DNA of 64,000 nucleotides from NCBI RefSeq assembly GCF_020700235.1, contig NZ_CP085305.1:372001-436000 (forward strand). The letters run 5' to 3'. The position numbers and the translations under genes are program-made. The notes below the pieces were generated by a model that ran no database searches, was not told where the DNA came from, and saw only the letters and a program-made list of their open reading frames with translations. The DNA comes from Haladaptatus pallidirubidus. Its GTDB lineage: Archaea; Halobacteriota; Halobacteria; Halobacteriales; Haladaptataceae. Positions 17,225-25,512 of the stretch are shown here, in pieces; position 1 is the first letter of the stretch, and each line of letters opens with the position of its first letter.

Positions 17225-18364
17225 TTACCCTCGGTTCGTTCGATACCGCTCCACTGCGTTCCGGTCGACCGAAACTCCCAACCCCGGGCCCTGAGGAACA
17301 TCGAGAACACCTCCCGACGGGTCGAGCGGCGTTTCGAGAATCTCGCTCCGAAGTGGATTCTCGCTCCTGTCGAACTCAACCATCATCGGCTCTGGGACGT
17401 TGCGCGTGTGTGGATAGGAAGACACGCTCGCGGCAAACTGCACCGCGGCGGCCATTCCGATGCCGCTGTTCCAGACATGCGGTCGAACGGCGACGTTCTC
17501 CGTCGTCGCCATATCGGCTATCAGTCGTGCCTCCGAGAAGCCGCCGCACCGTCCGAGATTCGGCTGGACGATGTCGACGACTCGATCATCGATGAGGCGC
17601 TTGAACGCGAATCGGCCGTAGTGGGCCTCGCCTGCCGCGATCGGCGTGTCAATCCGGGATTTTACCTCGCGGTACCCCGATTCGTTCTCCGGCGGCACGG
17701 GTTCCTCGATCCATGTGATATCGTACTGTGCAATGGCCTTCGCCGTCTTCACGGCCTGTCTTGGACGATAGTTGCCGTTCATATCGACCATCAGGGTCGC
17801 GTCGTCGCCGAGAATTTCCCGCGCGATTCGCACGCGTTCGACGTCGTCTTGGAACCCGCTACCGATCTTTATCTTCGCAGCGGTGAAGCCCTCCTCAACT
17901 GCATCCCGTATCGGTCGGTCGAGGGACCGGTTCGCCTCGGTGAAATACATCGTCGACGCGTACGGCGTCAACGTGCGACACTCCTCGCCACCGAGTAACC
18001 GATGAACGGGACGGTCGACCGTCTTCCCGATGATATCCCAGAGGGCGACGTCGATGGCGCTAACACAGCTTTGGACGAACACGCTTCCGCCAAAGTGATA
18101 CGGGTCGGTGTACGACCGGTCGGCGAGCGATTCCACGTCGAACGGATCCATTCCGAGAACGGTTTCGCGGAACAGTTCGTCCACGGTTGCAGCGGCGATG
18201 CGGCCGGGGGCGAACGCCTCTCCCCAACCGATCGTACCATCGTCGGTTTCGATGCGCAAAAGCGTCGTTTCACGCGTCCGTCCGAATCCGCGAGAGTCGC
18301 CCATGCCCCTTCCCTCGGGGAGTTTTGTGGCGATCGGAATCGTCTCGATTTTCGTGACTTCCAT
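17225..18364 (-). CDS. gci: Enolase-superfamily enzyme, galactarolactone cycloisomerase-like (copy 1)
   Basis: 379 residues. The start is the ATG at 18364; the frame's TTG at 18370 is not needed, and a TATA-like AATTATAACTC sits at about 18388-18397. The mandelate-racemase/MLE catalytic set is complete: AAKIKIG (KxK), VDMNGN, WIEEPVPPEN and AGEAHYGR for metal, then QPNLGRCGGFSE and RPHVWNSG. The C-terminal VEFDRSENPLR and GPGLGVSVDR closely resemble, from memory, the Agrobacterium galactarolactone cycloisomerase. That enzyme converts galactaro-1,4-lactone into 5-dehydro-4-deoxyglucarate, which would link UDH and KdgD. An aldarate dehydratase is the alternative. The paralogue is at 38043. Confidence 0.82.
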   Translation of the reverse strand: MEVTKIETIPIATKLPEGRGMGDSRGFGRTRETTLLRIETDDGTIGWGEAFAPGRIAAATVDELFRETVLGMDPFDVESLADRSYTDPYHFGGSVFVQSCVSAIDVALWDIIGKTVDRPVHRLLGGEECRTLTPYASTMYFTEANRSLDRPIRDAVEEGFTAAKIKIGSGFQDDVERVRIAREILGDDATLMVDMNGNYRPRQAVKTAKAIAQYDITWIEEPVPPENESGYREVKSRIDTPIAAGEAHYGRFAFKRLIDDRVVDIVQPNLGRCGGFSEARLIADMATTENVAVRPHVWNSGIGMAAAVQFAASVSSYPHTRNVPEPMMVEFDRSENPLRSEILETPLDPSGGVLDVPQGPGLGVSVDRNAVERYRTNRG

Positions 18365-18586
18365 GCTCAACCCTCAGAGTCGGATGAGTTATAATTTGTG
18401 TCGGTAGGCGGGTTCGTTTTGCCCACACGGTATCGAATAGAGCCGGTGACGGTGTTCACCGAATCCACTTGAACCGCAAGGATGTCAGTTCTCGTTGTTG
18501 GCAAATATCGTCACGAACCGGTTCGGTGGGAGAAGTTCGCCACGGCAAACAGCGGAATGGCTGTTCTGTCGTCGTTCGTATGTGCC

Positions 18587-19825
18587 TCACTCGTCGTACT
18601 GAAATTCTGTCCACGGTCCTTCGACGAAGGGATATTCTTCGACGACATCCAGATTGACCTCCAGGCCGAGGCCGGGCCCATCGGGAACCGTCAAGACGCC
18701 GTCTGTTACGGACGGCTCCCCGTGGATGATGTCGAACGCCAGGTCGAACGGATACATTCCGGGGTCGGCGTCCGTCTGAAGGAGTGGGTCGCGTGCGAAG
18801 ATAGGGTACTCTAGCAAACCGGCCTCCGGCGCGGCGGCAACGAGGTGCGCATTGGCGATGAGGCCGAGCCAGGTACCGAAGTTGTGCGGAACGAACGTCA
18901 CGTCGCGCCCACGGCAAAACTCGATTGCCGACGTGCATCCAGTGTACCCTTCGTGGTGACGCACGTCGCCTTGAAGGAAGTCGACCGCCCCCGTTCGGCC
19001 GAGCTCCACGAGACCAGCCGCCGTTTCCTCGCTCTCCCCGCCCGCGAGCGGCGCACCGCTCGCGGCGAGTGCGACGTACCCCTCACGGTCGTCGGGCTCG
19101 ACGGGTTCCTCTATCCAGTAGGCCCCGCGGTCGGTCGCGTGCTCGACGAGTTCGGCGATCGCGCGCTCTCCGTATGCGTCACGCAGTTTCCACCACGTGT
19201 GGACGTCGAGCATGATCTCCATCTCGCCTACCGTCTCGGTCAGCATGTCGACCGTCTTCCGGTCGCCTTCGATTCCGATGCCTGGGCGATATTTGTATCC
19301 AAAGAACCCGAGCGCTTCGATCGTTTTTGCCTGCCCGACGTATCCCTCGGGTTCCATGTACATACCGGCACTCGCGTAGAGCGGTATCTCGGTCGTCGGC
19401 TCGCTTCCGAAGTCGTCGGTGAGGAGTTCGTAGATCGGTGCGCCGAGTTCCTTCCCACGGAGGTCGTACAGGGCAATGTCGATGGCCGAAATGGCCTCGT
19501 ACAAGAGTCGGTCGGGAAGGTCGGTTTCGAACAGCAGGTCGTGTGCGTCCGTGACCGAGTCGATACGCTCCCCAGTGAGGGATTCCGCCACCGTCCCGTT
19601 GACGATATCGGCGAACGTCCCGTGCGAGTCTCCATCGAAGTACTCGCGCATCGCGGAACTACTCGCACCGGCCGTCGCGAAGCCTTGGAGCCCGTCAGCC
19701 GTCTCTACGACGACGAGGACGACATCACGCTTGTAGAGCCGCCGAACTCCACCGGAGAAACGACGGTTTTGGGGCGGGTCGATTGGAGACGAAAGTGCGT
19801 AGCCGCTAATGTTCGTAAGCCGCAT
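18587..19825 (-). CDS. Enolase-superfamily (mandelate racemase-like) dehydratase, type II
   Basis: 412 residues from the ATG at 19825, whose N-terminus (NISGYALSSPIDPP) matches its relatives at 41719 and 45020; the 82 extra upstream residues are spurious. Metal-ligand motifs are LDVHTWW, WIEEPVEPDD and AGGESEE, and a probable base is the His of VPHNFGT. The position of KxK in the cycloisomerase reads KYR here, as in some acid-sugar dehydratases. It probably dehydrates an aldonate or aldarate, perhaps a second uronate-derived acid; the substrate is not determinable. It is divergent from the KdgD-like gene with 153 bp between. Confidence 0.78.
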   Translation of the reverse strand: MRLTNISGYALSSPIDPPQNRRFSGGVRRLYKRDVVLVVVETADGLQGFATAGASSSAMREYFDGDSHGTFADIVNGTVAESLTGERIDSVTDAHDLLFETDLPDRLLYEAISAIDIALYDLRGKELGAPIYELLTDDFGSEPTTEIPLYASAGMYMEPEGYVGQAKTIEALGFFGYKYRPGIGIEGDRKTVDMLTETVGEMEIMLDVHTWWKLRDAYGERAIAELVEHATDRGAYWIEEPVEPDDREGYVALAASGAPLAGGESEETAAGLVELGRTGAVDFLQGDVRHHEGYTGCTSAIEFCRGRDVTFVPHNFGTWLGLIANAHLVAAAPEAGLLEYPIFARDPLLQTDADPGMYPFDLAFDIIHGEPSVTDGVLTVPDGPGLGLEVNLDVVEEYPFVEGPWTEFQYDE

Positions 19826-19961
19826 ATCCAATTTTGGGAAGTCGAACACGATAAATCTCCTGAAACCAGCGAACGGCGAGGACGACCCTTCGCACAGCAT
19901 TGTCACCCTAGCCTTGCACCGCTCGTAACTAATTTCCGTAGGCGAAGATTTTATGCCATCG

Positions 19962-19979
19962 TACCCAGATTCTTGGGTA
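19962..19979. promoter_or_regulatory. Inverted repeat TACCCA-N6-TGGGTA at the KdgD start
   Basis: Perfect 6-bp arms with a 6-bp spacer end at the first base of the ATG at 19979. The element follows the TATA-like ATTTTATG near 19948 and would cover the transcription start, consistent with an operator. No second copy was noticed. Confidence 0.45.
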
Positions 19980-20917
19980 TGCCACTTTCCAACGATAGGG
20001 TGCGCCAGCACCTTCGTGGCGTCGCCGCTGGAATCCTTACGCCGTTCGACGAGGATCTTACGGTGGAACACGCGAAGCTAAAAGAGAACGCTAGAAGCCT
20101 GTACGATAGCGGTATTCGAACCTTTCTAGCCTCCGCCAACATCAGTGAGTATCATTCTCTCTCACGCGACGAACGAGTCGAGGTAACGAGATCGAGCGTG
20201 GATGCACTCCCCTCGGATACCTGCATCCTCGCTGGCGTAGGCGGGAGTACAGCGGACGCCCGAGAGGCAATACGCAACTACGACCGGATCGGCGTTGACG
20301 CTATGATGGTGATGCCGCCGGATCACTCGTATATTCACGAGCAAGGACTCATCCGGTACTACGAGAAACTCGACGAAATTTCCGACGCACCGCTCGTTCC
20401 CTACGTAAAGGGAATTGACCCGTCGGTTGGATACCTGCGAGATCTAACAAACGTCGATGGCGTGGTTGGTATCAAGTATGCGCTGGAGGATGCAGTCAAA
20501 CTCGGACGGGGCGTTGCTGCTGGCGATGATGACATCGTTTGGGTAGACGGACTCGCCGAACCTTTCGCCCCGTCGTTTTGGAACGAAGGAATCGAGGGCT
20601 TCTCTGCGGGTGTCAGTAACTTCCGCCCCGAAGTCGGCCTCGAACTGTTCGACGCGCTCACAGCCAGTAACTGGGAGCGAGCGAGACGACTCCGCAACAT
20701 CTGCGTTCCGTATCAAAATTTCCGCGAGGAAACAGGCCAGAACAACACCATCGCGGGAGCGATTAGCGTCTCCGCGGTAAAGAAGGGACTCAATCTCGCA
20801 GGATTACACGGTGGGAACGTTCGCGAACCGATCAAACCGCTGTCACCCGAGGACGAACGGAAGGCAGAGGTGTTGTACAACCAGCTCGAAGACGACATCG
20901 AACGCCTCATCGGATGA
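19979..20917 (+). CDS. kdgD: DHDPS-family enzyme, KdgD-like 5-dehydro-4-deoxyglucarate dehydratase (copy 1)
   Basis: 312 residues, normal for the DHDPS/NAL family. The start is the ATG at 19979, about 27 bp after a TATA box; the frame runs open far upstream only because it lies antisense to the neighbouring gene. GVAAGILTPFDEDL is the family N-terminus, AGVGGSTADA the loop near residue 84, and the Schiff-base Lys is in GVVGIKYALED. The context of UDH, a cycloisomerase and an ALDH points to the decarboxylating dehydratase that yields 2-oxoglutarate semialdehyde. A 2-keto-3-deoxy acid aldolase is the alternative. The paralogue is at 40550. Confidence 0.83.
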   Translation: MPLSNDRVRQHLRGVAAGILTPFDEDLTVEHAKLKENARSLYDSGIRTFLASANISEYHSLSRDERVEVTRSSVDALPSDTCILAGVGGSTADAREAIRNYDRIGVDAMMVMPPDHSYIHEQGLIRYYEKLDEISDAPLVPYVKGIDPSVGYLRDLTNVDGVVGIKYALEDAVKLGRGVAAGDDDIVWVDGLAEPFAPSFWNEGIEGFSAGVSNFRPEVGLELFDALTASNWERARRLRNICVPYQNFREETGQNNTIAGAISVSAVKKGLNLAGLHGGNVREPIKPLSPEDERKAEVLYNQLEDDIERLIG

Positions 20918-21113
20918 TGAATCGGAGATCTTCGGCGAGAACAATCTCAAAGCTGACGTCGCCTGCGAGAGGGCCGTCCGGTCAGTGTCGACTCTTTCGC
21001 GTGAGTGATACCCGGTCGTAAACGAGTCGCAAGGTGCGTTAGCCCCTGGTGCAAGCATCGTCGAAATCCGTGACAGCGTCGTGAGAACGCGACGAGGGCG
21101 TAGAGAGCGCCCG

Positions 21114-21887
21114 CTAGGAGAACTTCGTGTTCAGTTCGATGACGTTTGCTGCGCGCAGAACCTGCTCGGCGAGTTCGCTGTGGAGTCGGTCGTCCGTGAA
21201 CCGACTGGTTGGACCTGAAATGCTAATCGCGCCCAGGACAGTGTCCTCGTTTTGGACGGGTGCAGCTACGCACCGAAGCCCGTGGATGTTCTCTTCGTTG
21301 TCGATTCCGTAGCCGCGCTCGGTGATCCGCTCCAGTTCGTCGTACAGTTCCTCGGCGTCAGAAATCGTGTTCTTCGTTTGCCGTTCGAAACTGCAGTTCG
21401 CGATGATTTGTTCTTGTCTGTCAGTTGTAAGGTATGCGAGAATCGTCTTTCCCAACGACGTCGCGTACATCGGTTGTTGTGTCCCGACTCTGGACGCCGT
21501 TTCGACCGCTTTCGGCCCCATCGCCTTACAGAGATACGACACCCGGCCGTACTCTTCGATCCCGAACTGCGCTATTTCGTTGGTGTTCGTCGCCAATTCG
21601 TTGACTTCCTTTTCTATGACGTCGTAGTTTCCGACCTGATCTCGAACGCGTCTGGCCATGTCCAGAATTCTGAGGCTCAGACGATAGCCGTCGTCCTCGG
21701 GAACGAGGATCTCCTGATTTACGAGGGTTTGCAGGTGGCTGTGGATGGTGCTTTTCGAATGACCGAGTTCGTTCGCCAATTCGGTCACGCCGACGTTTTC
21801 GCGTCGTTGTGCAACGTCAATGATACTGAAGGCGATCTTGACCGATTGAATCGTGCGCCCAGTGTGGTTCTCGTTTCGTTTCGCCAT
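21114..21887 (-). CDS. IclR-family transcriptional regulator 1
   Basis: 257 residues. The N-terminal winged helix contains VTELANELGHSKSTIHSHLQTL near residue 35. The C-terminal IclR effector domain has GRVSYLCKA, PMYATSLGKTILAYL and a C-terminal ISGPTSRFTDDRL. The family binds small acids such as uronate-derived keto-deoxy acids. The ATG at 21887 is leaderless, with TATA at 21911-21919, and a GTTCCCC-N3-GGGGAAC palindrome directly upstream at 21921-21937 suggests autoregulation. Another copy of the palindrome lies upstream of the oxidoreductase at 3192. It is probably the local regulator of cluster 1. Confidence 0.88.
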   Translation of the reverse strand: MAKRNENHTGRTIQSVKIAFSIIDVAQRRENVGVTELANELGHSKSTIHSHLQTLVNQEILVPEDDGYRLSLRILDMARRVRDQVGNYDVIEKEVNELATNTNEIAQFGIEEYGRVSYLCKAMGPKAVETASRVGTQQPMYATSLGKTILAYLTTDRQEQIIANCSFERQTKNTISDAEELYDELERITERGYGIDNEENIHGLRCVAAPVQNEDTVLGAISISGPTSRFTDDRLHSELAEQVLRAANVIELNTKFS

Positions 21888-21910
21888 ACAACTCCCACGG
21901 TACTCCCGCA

Positions 21911-21919
21911 TTATAAATC
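21911..21919 (-). promoter_or_regulatory. TATA box of IclR gene 1
   Basis: On the minus strand this reads GATTTATAA. It is about 25 bp before the ATG at 21887 and is abutted upstream by the palindrome at 21921. Confidence 0.6.
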
Positions 21920-21920
21920 T

Positions 21921-21937
21921 GTTCCCCTGTGGGGAAC
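21921..21937. promoter_or_regulatory. Palindromic operator candidate GTTCCCC-N3-GGGGAAC (copy 2)
   Basis: GTTCCCCTGTGGGGAAC has the same arms as the site at 3051-3067 and differs only in the 3-bp centre. It lies immediately upstream of the TATA box of IclR gene 1, a position where binding could block or assist TBP/TFB loading. Confidence 0.75.
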
Positions 21938-22009
21938 TAACGGGAGCAGTTTGGATATAAATCGACTCGATTCGGCCGTTTTGGCCGACGATTGGGAGAG
22001 CGAACAAGA

Positions 22010-22357
22010 GGTAAACGGTGAAATCATCGCGCTTCATTCCCCAGAGATGGCATCCAATGAGCGGAACAAAACGTTCCCCCTTAACGAACGGTTTTTTACA
22101 CCGACCGACCCAACCCCTCTCATCAATGCCGGAACTATCGCCGTCGTCCGTCTCGATTCCGACCTGCCTACGACCGCTATCTCGTTCGTCTCCCGAGGAA
22201 ACTGCTCGACGATACTCTCGATGGATGAATGATACCCGATGACAACGCAATTTCCCATTACAAAACTATATCTGTAATTTTCACGTTCGGTATGGGAGAA
22301 CGTCCCGTTCACGCAAGGATGCTCCATCGTTCCCGCCGACAGGTCGATTCAAAGAAC
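22010..22357. repeat. Diverged ~350-bp direct repeat, copy A
   Basis: This stretch aligns in the same orientation with 25513-25875, with long identical blocks (for example ACGTTCCCCCTTAACGAACG and CCTACGACCGCTATCTCGTT) and matching ends at GATTCAAAGAAC. It contains an inverted repeat ATTACA-N10-TGTAAT and a CGTTC-N9-GAACG element followed by a T-rich TATA-like run. Differences between the copies are not concentrated at third codon positions in the frames I compared, so I regard it as non-coding. Copy A abuts the glycerate-kinase remnant at 22358. Confidence 0.7.
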
Positions 22358-22538
22358 GCTTAGAGGCTGCGGGAGGTATCCTAACCCCGGAAGCGGTGGA
22401 GCCGAGAAGAGAGGCGCGGGCAGCGCTCCGAAACAACGATGCTGGAGGATTTTTAAACCGTCACGGCGGCCTAATCATTACCGCTCCACAGCGACGAATG
22501 TCAACGACCTCCGAGTATTCATCGTTTCAGACAGCTAA
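22358..22538 (+). pseudogene. C-terminal remnant of a MOFRL-domain glycerate kinase
   Basis: The sequence aligns with the end of the glycerate kinase at 28975-30299: EAAGG, then NNDAGGFLNRHGGLIIT, then after a frameshift a degenerate TNVNDLRVFIVSDS and stop. Only about 60 codons of the MOFRL end remain, with no start. It is a dead fragment of a second glycerate kinase copy. Confidence 0.72.
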
Positions 22539-22568
22539 TCGTTCCACATCGAGGCAGTTGGTGTGCGC

Positions 22569-22735
22569 TCAGTCCGATGTCTCGACGTCGCGAGCCCACG
22601 ACCGTAGCCAGGGCGCGTGCCGGCCTCCGGGACGTCGAGCGACCGGGTGTTTACCGAGAGGTCGGGGTAGCCGCCGACCTCGTCCTGGCTGTCGATGACG
22701 CTCCCGCCGGCGGTGCGGACGTTCTCGATCTCTCG
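22569..22735 (-). pseudogene. C-terminal remnant of a pectate lyase
   Basis: On the minus strand this reads ENVRTAGGSVIDSQDEVGGY, PDL, and, after a one-base shift near 22620, PWLRSWARDVETSD and a stop. It matches the last 55 or so residues of the pectate lyase ending at 1362 almost base for base. The similarity ends abruptly upstream of about 22735. The fragment shows that a second pectate lyase copy once lay here. Confidence 0.78.
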
Positions 22736-22855
22736 GGAACCAACGGGTCTCTCGAGATCCGATGGCTCGATGCCAACGAGGCGGCGTGAACCGAGACTGA
22801 CTCTGTCCGTGGTAGCGGCCATCGTTCCCTGTTGGCACCCAATTCTGGAAACTGG

Positions 22856-23185
22856 CTAGCCGTCACCCGGCAGTAAGAGCGGTGGCTCCCGCCGACTCCG
22901 CTGGTCGTACTCGATGAGGCGGTGGTCGGCGAGGGACGGGAGATGCTATCAGCGCAATCCGTGCGTGTTGGAGCGACGTGACGGCGTCCACGTGCTTCTG
23001 AACATGCTCGGCCAGCTCAGCTCGTCGAGCGTTGCAACGCCCGTGTCTTTTGTCCGGAGATAAGAGAGTACAGTGCGGCGGCAGGGGTCTGCAAGTACTT
23101 TCAACAGGGCGTCGACCGGGATGTCGTGCGTAGATTGCTTTTGGTTATCATTCTCTGACTCCTTCAGTGTGGCGTGGCGGATCAC
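22856..23185 (-). pseudogene. Decayed DUF7344-type winged-helix gene
   Basis: The first frame gives VDALLKVLADPCRRTVLSYL and VATLDEL, the recognisable start of a haloarchaeal DUF7344-type HTH domain. The continuation EHVQKHVDAVTSLQHARI and then HLPSLADHRLIEYDQRS lies in two other frames, ending at a TAG at 22856-22858. At least two frameshifts therefore break the gene. Such proteins are usually small sensory or regulatory HTH proteins. Confidence 0.65.
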
Positions 23186-23444
23186 CCACCGGCCACTATT
23201 TGATTACCACGTTGTGCTGTGACGTCGATGATCACACTGGTAGAGACTCATTACGGTACCATTCTCTAAGTGCCTCTCATCAGATTCTCAAAACGCCACA
23301 TATTCCACTCTCATCTGATTTCATGGCGGTTTACATAGAAAAATTGTCCGAAATAGTTATCATGATTGCCCATTTTGCTATGAGATAGCACAGCGCTCAG
23401 CCACAATGTGGCTCCCAGATTCCAGGCTGCACAATAAAACCACC

Positions 23445-23759
23445 ATGACTACGCACAATACCTCACAAGCACCATCTGATAGCCGAGACGCCTCTGATCA
23501 CCCACTAACGCATCCCTCTGCGCCGCTCACGGACCGGATTGTGACGGCAGTCGCCAATGCGGCCGATTGCTCGCGTCAAGAACTCGCCCCTCTCTATGAG
23601 GTCGTCGATCCTGACGCGTTAAACAGCCTCTTCGCGCCAACCTACTCGGGTGGCACACAAGCTGATGGGCGGGTTCATTTCGCGTATTCTGGCTACGAGG
23701 TTGTTATACACAGTACAGGCGACGTGAACGTGAGCCTGCTTGACGCGGCTGGCGAGTAA
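23445..23759 (+). CDS. HalOD1 output-domain protein
   Basis: 104 residues from the ATG at 23445; a start at 23406 would add 13. The sequence LTDRIVTAVANAADCSRQEL, then APLYEVVDPDALNSLF and VHFAYSGYEVVIHSTGDVNV, is the haloarchaeal HalOD1 domain, found alone or at the end of signalling proteins. Its function is not established. It survives intact between two decayed DUF7344-type genes, families that often co-occur. Confidence 0.75.
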   Translation: MTTHNTSQAPSDSRDASDHPLTHPSAPLTDRIVTAVANAADCSRQELAPLYEVVDPDALNSLFAPTYSGGTQADGRVHFAYSGYEVVIHSTGDVNVSLLDAAGE

Positions 23760-23826
23760 TACCACGAATACGTCACTAGTCGGCCATCCACTCGCCTTCA
23801 GTCGAAGTATAGTTAGCGTGGTCAGG

Positions 23827-23938
23827 CTAGTTGTGGGTGGCGGTAGCCTTGAGGAGTTCGTTACGTATCTGAACTGTTTCACTGCGCCCATCGTACTCGA
23901 TGAGCTCGTGCTCAGCAAGTTTCAGGACGTATAAGATG
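23827..23938 (-). pseudogene. C-terminal remnant of a second DUF7344-type gene
   Basis: Minus-strand translation gives LKLAEHELIEYDGRSETVQI followed by RNELLKATATHN and a TAG stop at 23827. This matches the recognition-helix end of the family seen in the remnant at 22856. No N-terminal part is present. Confidence 0.5.
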
Positions 23939-24347
23939 AATGATCAGAACTACCAACTGCACACAGTTTGATTCGGGGGTCCCAGGGGTAGGTTACTTCC
24001 GATTGCAATGTTAGGCGGAACCACACACCACTACTTCTTGTGTAATCCGACGATACAAAGCTCTTATCGTCCGATAACAGCCATTAAAATCTCTATAAAT
24101 CCATGCCACTACATCAAACGCTCAAATGCTAGAAGTTGAGACTACAGTGGGCTTAGCAGGCCTGTGATGCGTAATTTCAGTCGAATCAGTACGTGGGGAC
24201 TGCTTCAGATCGTCTCTCAAGCACCCATTCTTGTTGTGTTAGCACTTATTTCAGTGATTTGTTGAGACTACTAGACCCTCGTTTGTAGCCGAGTGGACTA
24301 CCCCGACTAACCTGGAACACTCGAATTCGATGCAGACTGGACGGGAG
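23939..24347. other. Intergenic region without a recognisable gene
   Basis: About 410 bp, more AT-rich than the flanking genes. I see no conserved frame, no tRNA and no clear repeat. A stretch near 24280-24335 has a tRNA-like feel but no cloverleaf. Confidence 0.5.
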
Positions 24348-25256
24348 CTATTCGTCGGTACTCGCTTTTCCGGCCATCATCTGCAGAACCTGCATCACGC
24401 CCGAATTGTCGTCGTAGCCCATATCGTTCTGGATCATTGTCTTGTAGAGTTCGTGGGCAAGTCCGGTGTGGGGCATAGGAGCACCGAAGGCCTCACCGGC
24501 GTCGGTGGCGATTTTGAGGTCTTTGTACTGGTACTTGGCGAAGAAGCCCGGTTCGAAGGCGTCCTGAATCATATTAGGGGCACGATTGTCGAGCGTCCAA
24601 CACCCGGCCGCGCCGCCGGAGATTGCATCGACGACAGCCTCCAAATCGGCACCCGCTCGATCGGCGAACACCAGTGCCTCGCTCACACCCACCATCTGGG
24701 CGGCGACGACGATTTGGTTCGCGGCCTTCGTCGTCTGGCCGGCACCGCTCGGTCCGCAGTGGGTAACGGTCTCGCCCACGACTCCTAGGATGTCCGTATG
24801 CTCGTTCAACGCGTCCTCGTCGCCGCCGACCATTATCGATAATGAGCCCTCGATCGCGCCTTCCTCGCCGCCCGAGATGGGCGCGTCGAGCATAGTCACA
24901 CCGATTTTCTCGAGATCCGTGGCGATGGACTGGGTGACCGTGGGCGAGATCGTAGAGTGGTCGATGAGCGTCATACCCTCGCTCAGACCGTCGACGACCG
25001 GGGTGTTCTCGTCATCGTTACCGAGTATGACCTGCTCAACATCGGGCGAATCGGGCAGACAGAGGAGGACAACGTCGCTCGCTTCGGCGACACCTGCGGG
25101 TGAACCACCGTCCTCACCGCCGTACTCGACGAGCTCTTCCGTCGGGCCGTCGGAGCGGTTGTGTCCAACGACAGAGTACCCTGCGTCGAGAAGGTTCTTC
25201 GACATCGGCAGTCCCATGATTCCGAGTCCGATAAATCCTATTGTCTCGTCTGACAT
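24348..25256 (-). CDS. garR: 3-hydroxyisobutyrate/tartronate semialdehyde reductase family protein (GarR-like)
   Basis: 302 residues from the ATG at 25256. The N-terminal IGFIGLGIMGLPMSKNLL is the NAD-binding motif, with DAPISGGEEGAIEGSLSIMVGG near residue 125 and the catalytic Lys in GAGQTTKAANQIVVAA near 175. The family reduces tartronate semialdehyde to glycerate or oxidises 3-hydroxyisobutyrate. A (frameshifted) glycerate kinase at 28975 fits the GarR assignment. No GarL/HpaI aldolase that would make tartronate semialdehyde is in the window. Confidence 0.8.
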   Translation of the reverse strand: MSDETIGFIGLGIMGLPMSKNLLDAGYSVVGHNRSDGPTEELVEYGGEDGGSPAGVAEASDVVLLCLPDSPDVEQVILGNDDENTPVVDGLSEGMTLIDHSTISPTVTQSIATDLEKIGVTMLDAPISGGEEGAIEGSLSIMVGGDEDALNEHTDILGVVGETVTHCGPSGAGQTTKAANQIVVAAQMVGVSEALVFADRAGADLEAVVDAISGGAAGCWTLDNRAPNMIQDAFEPGFFAKYQYKDLKIATDAGEAFGAPMPHTGLAHELYKTMIQNDMGYDDNSGVMQVLQMMAGKASTDE

Positions 25257-25512
25257 ATCGCGTAAACCATGTACCGCAGAACGGAATACTCTTACGTATG
25301 TAATTTGATAATAAATACGAAGACTGCGGAGCGAAGAATTCCAGGAGCGACCGATTCTACTGACCGTTCGGTTCAAAGTATCCCTCGGAAGGTGATCGTT
25401 GAAGAGGACGTTTCCCGGTTATCGACGCCACTACAAGCCCGCTAAACCACGGTACGCACGTTTATCAGTAGCCGTCCACGCGATAGTACCGTCACGACCG
25501 GGAGAACGCGCG

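Noticed and set aside
18845..19978. Long upstream extension giving a 690-residue KdgD-like protein
   Set aside because: The extension is antisense to the enolase-superfamily gene at 18587. The family starts near MPLSN and a TATA box sits 27 bp before the ATG at 19979.
21252..22232. 326-residue plus-strand frame opposite IclR 1
   Set aside because: It is antisense to the winged-helix gene, and its remainder runs through repeat copy A, which shows no coding bias between copies.
24280..24340. Stretch resembling parts of a tRNA (GTAGCCGAGTGG and CTCGAATTCGATGC)
   Set aside because: I could not form an acceptor stem or a complete cloverleaf, and the T-arm consensus is absent.
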